Origin: Pullilachnospira sp963929535
Lineage (GTDB): Bacteria; Bacillota; Clostridia; Lachnospirales; Lachnospiraceae
Direction of reading: 5' to 3'
NCBI GenBank assembly: GCA_963929535.1
Contig: CAWVIZ010000016.1
Coordinates: 186,001-250,000 of the forward strand
Length of the DNA: 64,000 bases
The stretch's first letter is position 1. Each line of letters opens with the position of its first letter. The notes beneath the pieces are model-generated. The model was not told where the DNA came from. It made no database searches and worked only from the letters and a program-made list of their open reading frames with translations. The translations under genes were made by a program, and so were the position numbers. Positions 42,895-51,403 of this stretch are shown here, in pieces.

Positions 42895-43751
42895 CTGTAC
42901 TGTTCCTCCTCTTCCAATAGATCCTCCACATATCTGGGCAGCATAAACGCCCCCATATGCAGATTGGTTGTATAGTACTCCGTCTTGATCCCCAGCTCAT
43001 TCCACTCTCTGGGGCGGAAATCCTTCAGGGGATGATATTTTTTGGACGCAAATCCAAACAGCCAGTAACCTGACGGCGACGTGGGAATGTGCGCCTGGTA
43101 CACCCGGCTGATGGGGAAGGACCGGTATACCTTCCGATGCATGGTCCGGCAGGCCGCCTCATCCTCATCGTAAAAGGGACTTCCATGCTGATATACCATC
43201 ACCCCGTCGCTTTTCAGCGCCTTATAGCAGCTCCCGTAAAACTCCTTGGTGAACAGGCCTTCCGTGTATCCGAAGGGGTCTGTGGAGTCGTTGATGATCA
43301 GATCATACACATCTGTTTTCCGCCGCAAAAACCGCAGTCCGTCCTCACAGAACACATACACTTTTTCATTGGTAAGGCTTTTGGCCGTCTCCGGAAAAAA
43401 TTCCCGGCATACATCAATAAACATGGGATCTGTCTCCACCACATCGATGGACTCGATCCCCGGATACCGGAGAAGCTCTCCGGCCACGCCGCCGTCCCCG
43501 CCGCCGATGATCAGCACCTTCTTCACATTGGGATGCACCGCCATAGGCACATGGGCCACCATCTCATCATAGATAAACTCGTCCTTGTCGGAGAACACGA
43601 TCTCTCCGTCCAGAGCGATGAATTTTCCCAGATCCTCCGAGTCGAATACATCAATCCGCTGATATTCGCTCTCCCCGGCAAACAGCTGCCGGTCGATCCT
43701 CACGGACAGCTTTACATTATCCGTGTGCATCTCAGAAAACCAGATTTCCAT
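42891..43751 (-). CDS. speE: Spermidine synthase-type aminopropyltransferase
   Basis: The 286-residue enzyme has the SpeE fold: YQRIDVFDSEDLGKFIALDG, decarboxy-SAM binding IGGGDGGVAGELLRYP (about 81-96) and DLIINDSTDPFG with the catalytic Asp (about 150-161). It moves an aminopropyl group to a diamine. No S-adenosylmethionine decarboxylase gene (speD) is in the operon, so its aminopropyl donor must come from elsewhere, and its coexistence with the carboxyspermidine route is noteworthy. It starts three bases after speA. Confidence 0.93.
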   Translation of the reverse strand: MEIWFSEMHTDNVKLSVRIDRQLFAGESEYQRIDVFDSEDLGKFIALDGEIVFSDKDEFIYDEMVAHVPMAVHPNVKKVLIIGGGDGGVAGELLRYPGIESIDVVETDPMFIDVCREFFPETAKSLTNEKVYVFCEDGLRFLRRKTDVYDLIINDSTDPFGYTEGLFTKEFYGSCYKALKSDGVMVYQHGSPFYDEDEAACRTMHRKVYRSFPISRVYQAHIPTSPSGYWLFGFASKKYHPLKDFRPREWNELGIKTEYYTTNLHMGAFMLPRYVEDLLEEEEQYR

Positions 43752-43754
43752 TCC

Positions 43755-45206
43755 TTATCCCTCCAGTACCATCAGATGATTTACCTCCGGGTCCTCCGTT
43801 CCCTGCATGGAACATCCCTTTTCCTTGGCATATACAATATACTCCACAATTTCCTGGGTGATCTCCTCTCCGGGAGCCAGGATGGGAATTCCCGGAGGAT
43901 AGCACATCACAAACTCCCCGCTGATCCTTCCCGCCGTCTCCCGGATAGGAAGGGATACCTTATCGGAATAGAAGGATTCTCTGGGGGAAGCCACCACTTT
44001 GGGCGCGATATACTCTCCGCTGAGCATGCCGGTGCTGTCCTTCTTATAGAGCCGTTCAATATCCGCCAGCGCTCCCACCAGCCGCTCGATATCCTGGATC
44101 CGGTCGCCAATGGAAATATAGGCCAGGATATTGCAGATATCCCCGAACTCAATCTGGATATCATATTCATCTCTGAGAAGATCATACACCTCGATTCCTG
44201 CCAGACCGTTGTCCAGGGTATAGACCGCCAGCTTGGTCACATCAAAATCAAAGACGCTGGTCCCGTTCACCAGCTCCTTGCCGTAGGCATAGTAACCGCC
44301 TATGGCGTTGATCTCCTTTCTGGCGTATTCTGCCATCTCCACCACTCTGGCAAAGGACTCCCGGCCTCTCAGAGCCAGATTCCGCCGGGAAATATCCAGA
44401 CTGGACAGCAGCAGATAGGAAGCGCTGGTGGTCTGGGTCAGGTTGATGATCTGCCTCACATAGTCCTGATTCACTCCCTTGTTCAGAAGCAGCAGAGAGC
44501 TCTGGGTCAGGCTCCCTCCGGACTTGTGCATGGACACCGCCGCCAGATCCGCTCCGGCTTCCATGGCAGATACCGGCAGCCCTTCCCCGAAATACAGATG
44601 AGTCCCGTGGGCCTCGTCCGCCAGTACCTTCATCCCCCGCTCATGGGCCATCTTCACGATACTGCGCAGGTCGGAACAGATTCCGTAATAGGTGGGATTG
44701 TTCACCAGAACCGCCACCGCGTCGGGATTGGCATCCATGGCCTTTTTCACCTGCTCCGTTTCCATTCCCAGAGAAATCCCCAGCTTTTCATTCACCTCAG
44801 GATTCACATATACGGGAATGGCTCCGCAGAGGATCATGGCGTTGATCACACTTTTGTGCACATTCCTGGGAAGGATGATCTTATCTCCCGCCTTGCATAC
44901 GGAGAGCACCATTCCCTGTACCGCCGAGGTGGTTCCCCCCACCATCAGAAACGCGTGAGCCGCGCCGAAGGCGTCTGCCGCCAGCTCCTCCGCGTCCCGG
45001 ATCACCGAAACAGGATGACAGAGATTATCCAGAGGCTTCATGGAATTCACATCCAGCCCCACGCACCGTTCTCCCAGAAGCTGCACCAGCTCCCGGTTGC
45101 CCCGTCCTCTCTTATGGCCCGGAACATCAAAAGGCACCACCCTCTGTCTCCGAAACCTCTCCAGCGCCTCGCAGATGGGCGCTCTTTTCTGATTCTCTCT
45201 GTCCAT
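43755..45206 (-). CDS. speA: Arginine decarboxylase (fold-I Orn/Lys/Arg type)
   Basis: The 483-residue PLP decarboxylase starts MDRENQKRAPICEALERF at 45206 with a GAGGTGG site. VPFDVPGHKRGRGN, DEAHGTHLYFG and the PLP-lysine motif SMHKSGGSLTQSSLLL are the marks of the short (about 480 aa) Bacillus-type enzyme, without the wing domain of long forms. Lysine or ornithine cannot be excluded, but agmatine-using AguA and AguB downstream favour arginine. First gene of the six-gene operon. A stable GGCGGC/GCCGCC hairpin (45226-45242) is just upstream of its ribosome site. Confidence 0.92.
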   Translation of the reverse strand: MDRENQKRAPICEALERFRRQRVVPFDVPGHKRGRGNRELVQLLGERCVGLDVNSMKPLDNLCHPVSVIRDAEELAADAFGAAHAFLMVGGTTSAVQGMVLSVCKAGDKIILPRNVHKSVINAMILCGAIPVYVNPEVNEKLGISLGMETEQVKKAMDANPDAVAVLVNNPTYYGICSDLRSIVKMAHERGMKVLADEAHGTHLYFGEGLPVSAMEAGADLAAVSMHKSGGSLTQSSLLLLNKGVNQDYVRQIINLTQTTSASYLLLSSLDISRRNLALRGRESFARVVEMAEYARKEINAIGGYYAYGKELVNGTSVFDFDVTKLAVYTLDNGLAGIEVYDLLRDEYDIQIEFGDICNILAYISIGDRIQDIERLVGALADIERLYKKDSTGMLSGEYIAPKVVASPRESFYSDKVSLPIRETAGRISGEFVMCYPPGIPILAPGEEITQEIVEYIVYAKEKGCSMQGTEDPEVNHLMVLEG

Positions 45207-45397
45207 AAAACCACCTCGTCCGTCCGGCGGCCCAAAGCCGCCTGTATTTTCCCCTGCCCGGCATTCGGGCAATATCACTCATCGGTAAACTTCAGCCAAA
45301 TTTCTGCTGTGTCTTTGACCGTCTGGCCCCCCAGGCATGAAAGCGTCAGCCTGATTCTCCCGCCGCCCTTGTCTCGGGCAGCGCTACACGCGGAAAC

Positions 45398-45427
45398 AAA
45401 AAGACAGATGACTCCTCATCATCTGTC
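45398..45427 (-). terminator. Terminator-like hairpin upstream of speA
   Basis: Perfect 9-bp stem GACAGATGA/TCATCTGTC with a 7-base loop, followed on the minus strand by T5. It lies 191 bases before the speA start and about 300 bases after a good promoter; it could end a small RNA or attenuate the operon. Confidence 0.8.
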
Positions 45428-45729
45428 CGCAATCCGCAAATATCATACTATTTTCCGCATGAAAACTGTTCCTGAATGAATGATGAGACATTCGGTTTTC
45501 AAGTCTGATAGCAAATATACTGTTCCTGCTCTTATTGACCGTTTCACAAGATGATGTGCGTCAGCACTGATTATAAAGTTATCAACTTATAAAATTTGAG
45601 CTCCTAACTCAATCAATAATGTGGCCTCCCGCCACCTGCGGCAACTGACCCGCCTGTCCGTCTGGGCTTGCCTCCGCCAAAGCAGAGTGGTCATACATTT
45701 GCATGAAAACGATAATGTCTCTTCATACT
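45428..45729 (-). ncRNA. Candidate structured small RNA or leader upstream of speA
   Basis: From the promoter at 45736-45764 to the hairpin at 45398-45427 the minus strand carries no plausible gene but many potential helices. An 8-bp closing pair joins GAGACATT (45721-45714) to AATGTCTC (45492-45485). Inside are CTCTGC-TTTG-GCGGAG, GGCAA...TTGCC, GTGGC-GGGAG-GCCAC, an AT-rich TTATAA dyad and GTGC-TGAC-GCAC. CAGGAACAGT occurs twice (45465-45474 and 45519-45528), and GGA triplets recur in predicted loops. No match to tmRNA, RNase P, SRP, T-box or lysine riboswitch landmarks was recognised. Class unknown. Confidence 0.45.
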
Positions 45730-45735
45730 GTTGTT

Positions 45736-45764
45736 ACCATAACACAGAGAGGGAAAAATGTCAA
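45736..45764 (-). promoter_or_regulatory. Strong promoter for the RNA/leader upstream of speA
   Basis: Minus strand TTGACA, 17 bases, TATGGT; predicted transcript start near 45729, more than 500 bases from the speA ATG. Confidence 0.8.
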
Positions 45765-45838
45765 TTAGTAACGAAGGGTTTTCGTCCTCCTCTCCCGGTA
45801 ATCGTCCAGGCGTACCGGTATGGCATTGACCATCCCGC

Positions 45839-46078
45839 TCATCCGGGCCAGCTTCGTATCACTGCTGAGATCTCCTCCTCATAATCTCCCATCACATCCC
45901 TGCTTTTCCCGGAGTTCTCCACGTTGGTCTCCGCGCCCCATTCCCCGTCCTGAAATTCCCAGATGTGATACGGAATTCCCCGGAAGAGAAAATCGATGCT
46001 TCCGCATCCGTCCTCCTCCGCATATGTATAGACAATTCCCTTTTCCTCCAGCACCCGCTGTATCTTCTCCAGTCTCAT
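45839..46078 (-). CDS. Small hypothetical protein
   Basis: A 79-residue acidic protein starting MRLEKIQRVLEEKGIVYTYAEEDGCGSIDF at 46078 with an AGGAGG site. RGIPYHIWEFQDGEWGAETN and GDYEEEISAVIRSW look conserved enough to be a real folded domain, and I recall similar unnamed proteins in Lachnospiraceae. It follows the EndoQ-UvrD fusion gene by 73 bases and may share its transcript. No function can be given. Confidence 0.65.
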   Translation of the reverse strand: MRLEKIQRVLEEKGIVYTYAEEDGCGSIDFLFRGIPYHIWEFQDGEWGAETNVENSGKSRDVMGDYEEEISAVIRSWPG

Positions 46079-46151
46079 CCTGTTTCCTCCTGTATCTCTG
46101 AAAAAATCCGCTATTACTGCGTCTGCGATCCGAACTTTATTTCTGCGTCTG

Positions 46152-49100
46152 TTATCTTCCGGAATCCGGAAGAAAGTCAAACAGGCTCATCTGTACCCCT
46201 GCGTCTCTGCTGTCCGCTCTTTCCGGTTTTCTTCCCGCGCTTTCACGGACCAGAAATTCCTGACAGAGTTCTCCCAAAAACGGGGAGGGTTCCTCAGAAG
46301 TGGTGATGATCAGTTCCTCCCTGGCCCGGGTCATCCCCACAAAAAACAGCCGTCGCTCTTCCTCCACATCCGCAGGCTCCCTTCCGCTTTCCAGCGGAAG
46401 CATCCCCTTCTTTACGCCGTACAGGATCACCACCGGAAATTCCAGGCCCTTGGAACCGTGCAGTGTCATCAGCGTCACGGTTCCCGCAGATCCGTTTTTC
46501 TCTCCTGTCCGCCTGATATCTCCCTCTTCACCAAAGGTCACTGTGTCCAGCCATTCCTCCGCAGTGGCAAAGCAGTATGCCATATCCTTCAGTTTCTCCA
46601 GTCCGCGGTACTTTCCGGCAGCATTTCCCTTACTGCCTGCCTTACGATCTCCTGAAGCTTCTCCGGAAATCATTTCCTCCAGCCACGTCTCCATGAGCTT
46701 CCCCGGAAGTACGCCGTTCATCATGGGACGATATCTGTCCGCCTGCCGCCGGTAAACCAGTTCTCCCATCTCATCCGCCTCCAGGCCCCACAGCAGTTCC
46801 ATGGCCGCCTCTTTTGCCTCCCGGTCCTCCGGATAGCGCAGGCTTCGGAAAAATCCCAGAGTACCTCTCACCAGAGGCTCCTTCAGATAATCCTCCCGGC
46901 CGGCCACGGTATAGGGGATTCCTTCTTTTTTCAGACAGGCTTCCAAAAGCCTTGCCTGCCGGTGTGTTCTGTAAAGCACTGCGATATCGGAAAAGCTGCG
47001 GACTCTTTCCCCTTCCCGGTTTCCCCTGCTCTCCTGCACGTCCACCATATCGATTCCGCCGATCAGCCGGTTGATCTCATGGGCTGTAAAAACGGCCTCC
47101 CCCATTTCACCGGAAGCCTTTACCAGCCGCAGAGGCACTCCCTCTCCTCTGGCCGCATGAAGTGTCCTGGGCTGTCCTGCATTCCGGGAGATCACCTGAT
47201 CGGCGCTCTGAAGGATCTGACGGGTAGAACGGTAATTCTCTTCCAGCCGGATTACCTCTGTCTCTGGAAAATCCTTTTTCAGCACCTCAAAGCAGCGGGA
47301 ATCCGATCCCCGGAACCCGTAAATGGACTGATCCGGATCACCGATCACAAAAAGCTCCCGTCCCAATTCCCTCCACGCGCGCACCAGCCGGTACTGTACC
47401 GGACTGATATCCTGGAATTCATCCACCAGAAGATACCGGAAACGGTCTCCCCAGACCGGGTGTTCTCCGCTCTCCAGACGCTTCAGCACCTCCAGAAGAA
47501 GATCGTCAAAATCCAGCAGGCCCTGTTCTTTCATCAGACTGTCAAACCAGGAAAACGCCTCCGGTACGATTCCTGCCTCATGGCCGGGATGCCCGGCTTT
47601 TCTAAGGGATACTTCTCTGAGAAAGCTTCCGGAGGAAACCTTCAGACCAAATTCTTTCCTGGCCAGCTCCGCCATCTGTCCCGTCCTGATCTCATCTGCC
47701 AGTGCAAATTCCCGTCCCTCCGATTTCAGGATATCGCAGCAGATATGATGGAACGTTCCAACCTGCACCCTTGCGGACGGTTCCTCCTTCCTCAGCCGTT
47801 CCTCCATCTCAGCAGCCGCTTTCCTGGTAAATGTCACCGCCGTTATCTGGTCTCCCGGAATTTCCCTTCCTTTCAGCATCCACAGGATCCTGGAGATCAG
47901 CGTTTTTGTCTTTCCTGTTCCCGGTCCTGCCACCACTGCCGTCACCGGAGCTGTCAGGCAGGCTGCCCTTCTCTGCTCCCGGTTCAGATCTCCCAGGAGC
48001 TCCCGGGACAATACTGTCTCCCTTTCTCCACAGGCGCCATATGTTTTCCGGGATTCACTTTCCCGTTTTCCATCCTCAGGCTCCTCCCGGGCGCAGGCCG
48101 GTTTCCTCCGGCCCTCATCCAAAAACCCGGAGTTCTGTTCCGGCTCTGCCGCCGGCTCCCGGAAGGCCCCCTGCTGCCTTTCCCGTCTGGCTTCCCGGAT
48201 CTTACCCTTCAGCTTCTCTTCCTCCGTCAGCTCCCTGCCGGGCATCTCTATTCCCAGGCAGGAAAACAGGTCCATCTGCCCTTCGGTTTCCCGGATCTCT
48301 TCGGGATCGAATACCCGGATCACACCGTATTCCCCGTCATAACCGGGTATCTTCTCCACCTGTCCGTTCCTGAGCCGTTCAATTCCCTGGGCGATACGCA
48401 GACCGGATGTCCGGCGGATATCCTCCAGCGGCACCTCCCTTAAAATCTTAAACTCCGAGCCCAGCTGTTCCAGCATTTCCTGATATTTTCTGGCTGTCTT
48501 CACACTGGATACGGAAAAACCTGCCGAGGAGGCGATCACCTCCGGCAGAGGTACCAGGCTCTGATACGGCTTCGCTCCCGCTTTTTCGTATCCCTCCGGC
48601 CGGTCAGCCAGCTCCTCCACCCGGTGAGATACTCCGATGGTGATCTTTCTGCCGCACACCGGACATTTTCCCTGAAACTCCCGCGTCTGGGCAGGTGTCA
48701 GGCACAGATGACATTTTCTGTGGCCGTCCATATGATATTTTCCCTCTTCCGGAAAAAATTCCACGGTTCCCGCCAGTCCCGCTCCTGTCTGCACTGCCTG
48801 ATAAAGTCCTTTATAAGAAAGCTCCCCATCCATCAGGTTGGCTTCTCTCCCCAGCTTGGCCGGAGAATGGGCATCGGAGTTGGACACCAGCTGATATCCG
48901 TCCAGCATGGACAGTCGCCAGTTCATGGGGGGATCAGAGGAAAGCCCGGTTTCCACCGCGTGGATATAAGGAGTCAGATCCTCAAAACATTCTTCTATCG
49001 TATCAAAACCGGAAAATGCCCCCAGCATGGAAAAATGGGGCGTCCAGATATGCGCCGGGATCAGGATCCCCTCCGGACAGGTGTCCAGAAGGATCTCCAG

Positions 49101-49529
49101 CAGATCCCGGCAGTCCAGTCCCAGGATCGGACGTCCGTCAGAATGGATATTTCCAATGGCCTCCAGCCTGGCCGATAGGCGTCCGGCTTCCTCAAGTCCC
49201 GGGAGGAGGATCACATTGTGAACCTTCCGGACCCTTCCGTTCTTCTTATAAATGGAGCTGATCTCACCGGAAACCACAAACAGAGGTTCTTCCTCTCCTG
49301 CTGCCCGCCATTCCTGCAGCCGGTATTCCTCTTTCAGCCGGTAAAGGCCGCCCCCGGCAGGCTCCAGCTTTTCCTCCAGCTCCTGCCTCCAGGCCGGATG
49401 GGTAAAATCTCCGGTCCCCACCATCCGGATCCCTTTTCTGGCCGCCCACAGCTCCAGATGCTGGGGATCCCCCTCCTTGCTGGTGGCTCTGGAAAATCTG
49501 GAATGAATATGTAAATCCGCAATATACAT
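46152..49529 (-). CDS. EndoQ-like PHP nuclease fused to UvrD/PcrA-type helicase
   Basis: The 1125-residue product starts MYIADLHIHSRFSRATSKEG at 49529 with an AGGAGGAG site. Residues 1-400 match endonuclease Q: PHP metal ligands HIH (7-9), GTGDFTHP (38-45), PAHIWTPH (158-165), SNSDAHSPAKLG (216-227), and a CxxC...CxxC zinc ribbon (273, 276, 289, 292). EndoQ cuts 5' of deaminated bases and abasic sites. After a charged linker (about 430-510), residues 515-1100 form a full superfamily 1 helicase: Q-motif LNREQRRA, Walker A AGPGTGKTKT, Walker B LLVDEFQD, then GDPDQSIYGFRG, TLHGSKGLEFPVV and FVGMTRAREEL. One polypeptide would nick and unwind damaged DNA. I see no frameshift. Confidence 0.9.
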   Translation of the reverse strand: MYIADLHIHSRFSRATSKEGDPQHLELWAARKGIRMVGTGDFTHPAWRQELEEKLEPAGGGLYRLKEEYRLQEWRAAGEEEPLFVVSGEISSIYKKNGRVRKVHNVILLPGLEEAGRLSARLEAIGNIHSDGRPILGLDCRDLLEILLDTCPEGILIPAHIWTPHFSMLGAFSGFDTIEECFEDLTPYIHAVETGLSSDPPMNWRLSMLDGYQLVSNSDAHSPAKLGREANLMDGELSYKGLYQAVQTGAGLAGTVEFFPEEGKYHMDGHRKCHLCLTPAQTREFQGKCPVCGRKITIGVSHRVEELADRPEGYEKAGAKPYQSLVPLPEVIASSAGFSVSSVKTARKYQEMLEQLGSEFKILREVPLEDIRRTSGLRIAQGIERLRNGQVEKIPGYDGEYGVIRVFDPEEIRETEGQMDLFSCLGIEMPGRELTEEEKLKGKIREARRERQQGAFREPAAEPEQNSGFLDEGRRKPACAREEPEDGKRESESRKTYGACGERETVLSRELLGDLNREQRRAACLTAPVTAVVAGPGTGKTKTLISRILWMLKGREIPGDQITAVTFTRKAAAEMEERLRKEEPSARVQVGTFHHICCDILKSEGREFALADEIRTGQMAELARKEFGLKVSSGSFLREVSLRKAGHPGHEAGIVPEAFSWFDSLMKEQGLLDFDDLLLEVLKRLESGEHPVWGDRFRYLLVDEFQDISPVQYRLVRAWRELGRELFVIGDPDQSIYGFRGSDSRCFEVLKKDFPETEVIRLEENYRSTRQILQSADQVISRNAGQPRTLHAARGEGVPLRLVKASGEMGEAVFTAHEINRLIGGIDMVDVQESRGNREGERVRSFSDIAVLYRTHRQARLLEACLKKEGIPYTVAGREDYLKEPLVRGTLGFFRSLRYPEDREAKEAAMELLWGLEADEMGELVYRRQADRYRPMMNGVLPGKLMETWLEEMISGEASGDRKAGSKGNAAGKYRGLEKLKDMAYCFATAEEWLDTVTFGEEGDIRRTGEKNGSAGTVTLMTLHGSKGLEFPVVILYGVKKGMLPLESGREPADVEEERRLFFVGMTRAREELIITTSEEPSPFLGELCQEFLVRESAGRKPERADSRDAGVQMSLFDFLPDSGR

Positions 49530-49617
49530 GCCGCTCCTCCTGTACTTTTCCTCTCTTCCGGACGCAAGGTTCCAGGACCCCGCCGCTTTCAGCAGGATCC
49601 CGGACTTATGAAACGGC

Positions 49618-51009
49618 TCAGGCTTCTGCATTCCCCGCCGCAGGTCCATTGACGCCTGTTGCCTGCTGTCTCCGTTTTATCCTTTTGAATATCACAAAGT
49701 AGCATACCAGATGCGCCGCAAAGGTGATGCCCCAGGATACCGGATAAGAGATATACAGGGAGAACAGCATCTTGTGCCACTGGAATATGGTAAAGATCCA
49801 CAGCACCCGGAGACCGCAGACTCCTGCCAGAGAAACCAGCATGGGCGCAATGGAATAACCCAGGCCTCTCAGTACTCCTACCGTTACGTCCATCATTCCG
49901 CAGAGATAATACGTCTGACAGATCACCATCATCCGGTACAGACCATTTTTGATCACTTCCTGATCGGAAGAGTAGATGTGGAGCAGCTCTCCTCCAAATC
50001 CGTAGGCTAAAAATCCCAGGATAGCTCCCACCGCAAATACCACCGCCAGACACTCTCCAAGGATCCTGGGAATCCGGCCAAGCTTTCCGGCGCCCAGATT
50101 CTGGCTGGTAAAGCTGAGCGCGGTCTGATATACCGCGTTCATAGCTGTGTAGATAAACCCTTCTATATTGGACGCCGCGGTGTTCCCCGCCATGGCGATG
50201 GATCCGAAAGAGTTTACCGAGGACTGGATCAGCACATTGGAAATCGAAAAGATGGCTCCCTGAAACCCTGCCGGAAGTCCGATCTGGGCAATCCGGATCA
50301 CCTTCTGCTTATGCAGCTTCAGCTTCCTCAGTTCCAGCCGGTACACGCTGTCGCTCTTTGCCAGACAGCGCACGATAAGTCCCGCAGAAATCACCTGGGA
50401 AATCACTGTGGCAATAGCCACACCGTCCACTCCGCGTCCGCATCCTGCCACAAAGAACAGATTGAGCACCACATTGACACACCCCGATATCAGAAGATAA
50501 TACAGGGGCCGTCTGGTATCGCCCACTGCCCGCAGGATGGCTGCGCCAAAGTTATAGACCAGGGTGGCAGGCATTCCCACGAAATAGATCCTCATATACA
50601 GCACGGCCTGTCCCAGTACCTCCTTGGGGGTGTCCATCAGCTCCAGCATTGGGGGAGCCAGAGAAACTCCTGCCACGATCAGGATCACTCCGCAGATGAG
50701 AGCCAGAAGAATGGAGGTATGTACTGTCTCATGAACATTTTCCTCATCTCTGGCGCCGTAGTACTGAGCCACCAGTACATTGGCTCCAATGGAAAATCCG
50801 ATAAATACGTTGACAAACAGGTTAATCAGCGCACTGGTGGATCCAACAGCCGCCAGCGCGCTGCTTCCGGTGAACTGCCCCACCACAATGATATCCGCCG
50901 CGTTGAACAAAAGCTGCAGAATACCTGACAGCATCAGCGGAACCGCGAAAATCAGCAGCTTTTTCAGTAATGGACCGTTGGTCATGTCCATTTCATAGGA
51001 CTTTTTCAT
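49618..51009 (-). CDS. MATE-family exporter
   Basis: 463 residues from MKKSYEMDMTNGPLLKKLLIF, with twelve predicted transmembrane helices in two halves (PLMLSGILQLLFNAADIIVVGQFTG and RIAQIGLPAGFQGAIFSISN). It belongs to the NorM/DinF-like subgroup common in Clostridia. Substrate unknown; export of drugs or metabolites against a cation gradient is expected. The start has GGAGG nine bases before it. It is transcribed in the direction of the helicase fusion with about 90 bases between. Confidence 0.93.
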   Translation of the reverse strand: MKKSYEMDMTNGPLLKKLLIFAVPLMLSGILQLLFNAADIIVVGQFTGSSALAAVGSTSALINLFVNVFIGFSIGANVLVAQYYGARDEENVHETVHTSILLALICGVILIVAGVSLAPPMLELMDTPKEVLGQAVLYMRIYFVGMPATLVYNFGAAILRAVGDTRRPLYYLLISGCVNVVLNLFFVAGCGRGVDGVAIATVISQVISAGLIVRCLAKSDSVYRLELRKLKLHKQKVIRIAQIGLPAGFQGAIFSISNVLIQSSVNSFGSIAMAGNTAASNIEGFIYTAMNAVYQTALSFTSQNLGAGKLGRIPRILGECLAVVFAVGAILGFLAYGFGGELLHIYSSDQEVIKNGLYRMMVICQTYYLCGMMDVTVGVLRGLGYSIAPMLVSLAGVCGLRVLWIFTIFQWHKMLFSLYISYPVSWGITFAAHLVCYFVIFKRIKRRQQATGVNGPAAGNAEA

Positions 51010-51094
51010 AGTTAGATTTCCTCCGCATTTACACAAAATTTACTTATCCTTACCATACTTCACTTACCGGCAAAAGTCAACAATTCTGCCTGGT

Positions 51095-51295
51095 GCTGTC
51101 CGTTCCCCGGCAAATATCCGCTCATGCAAGCATGGCGGCTGCTTGCCGGGCGTATCGTTCGGATAGGGGCATTCCTCCCCTATCCGAACCCCGCGATACT
51201 GCGGGCAGCTCACGGCAATGCCGTTCGCTGTCCGTTCCCCGGCAAATATCCGCTCATGCAAGCATGGCGGCTGCTTGCCGGGCGTATCGCGCAAA
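51095..51295. repeat. Two palindromic intergenic repeats in tandem
   Basis: A 63-bp unit occurs twice without a mismatch (51095-51157 and 51227-51289), with a diverged third copy at 53994-54056. Each unit carries CCGGCAA...TTGCCGG and CATGC-AA-GCATG dyads. The full second copy (51191-51295) has short terminal inverted repeats CGCGATAC / GTATCGCG. Between the two copies is a 12-bp perfect hairpin, TTCGGATAGGGG / CCCCTATCCGAA (51157-51188). This resembles REP/BIME-type elements. No coding function. Confidence 0.8.
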
Positions 51296-51330
51296 ATAGC
51301 CGCCGCATCCTTCTTACAGATACGGCGGCT
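51293..51330 (-). terminator. Probable terminator downstream of kbl
   Basis: Stem AGCCGCCG (51298-51305) / CGGCGGCT (51323-51330) with ATTTTG following on the minus strand; it directly abuts the palindromic repeat. Confidence 0.55.
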
Positions 51331-51403
51331 TTGCCCCCGGCAGCTTTCCCGGGCCGGCCTTGAGGAAATCCCGTCTTTTCCATCAGGATTTCCCATCAGA
51401 GGC

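Noticed and set aside
45398..45764. Known RNA gene (tmRNA, RNase P RNA, SRP RNA, T-box, lysine riboswitch)
   Set aside because: None of the hallmark conserved segments of those RNAs could be found; kept only as an unclassified candidate.
51095..51295. Possible CRISPR array because of identical direct repeats
   Set aside because: Only two identical copies plus one distant diverged copy; the units are 63 bp or longer, palindromic and placed after terminators, there are no regular spacers, and no cas genes are in the window.
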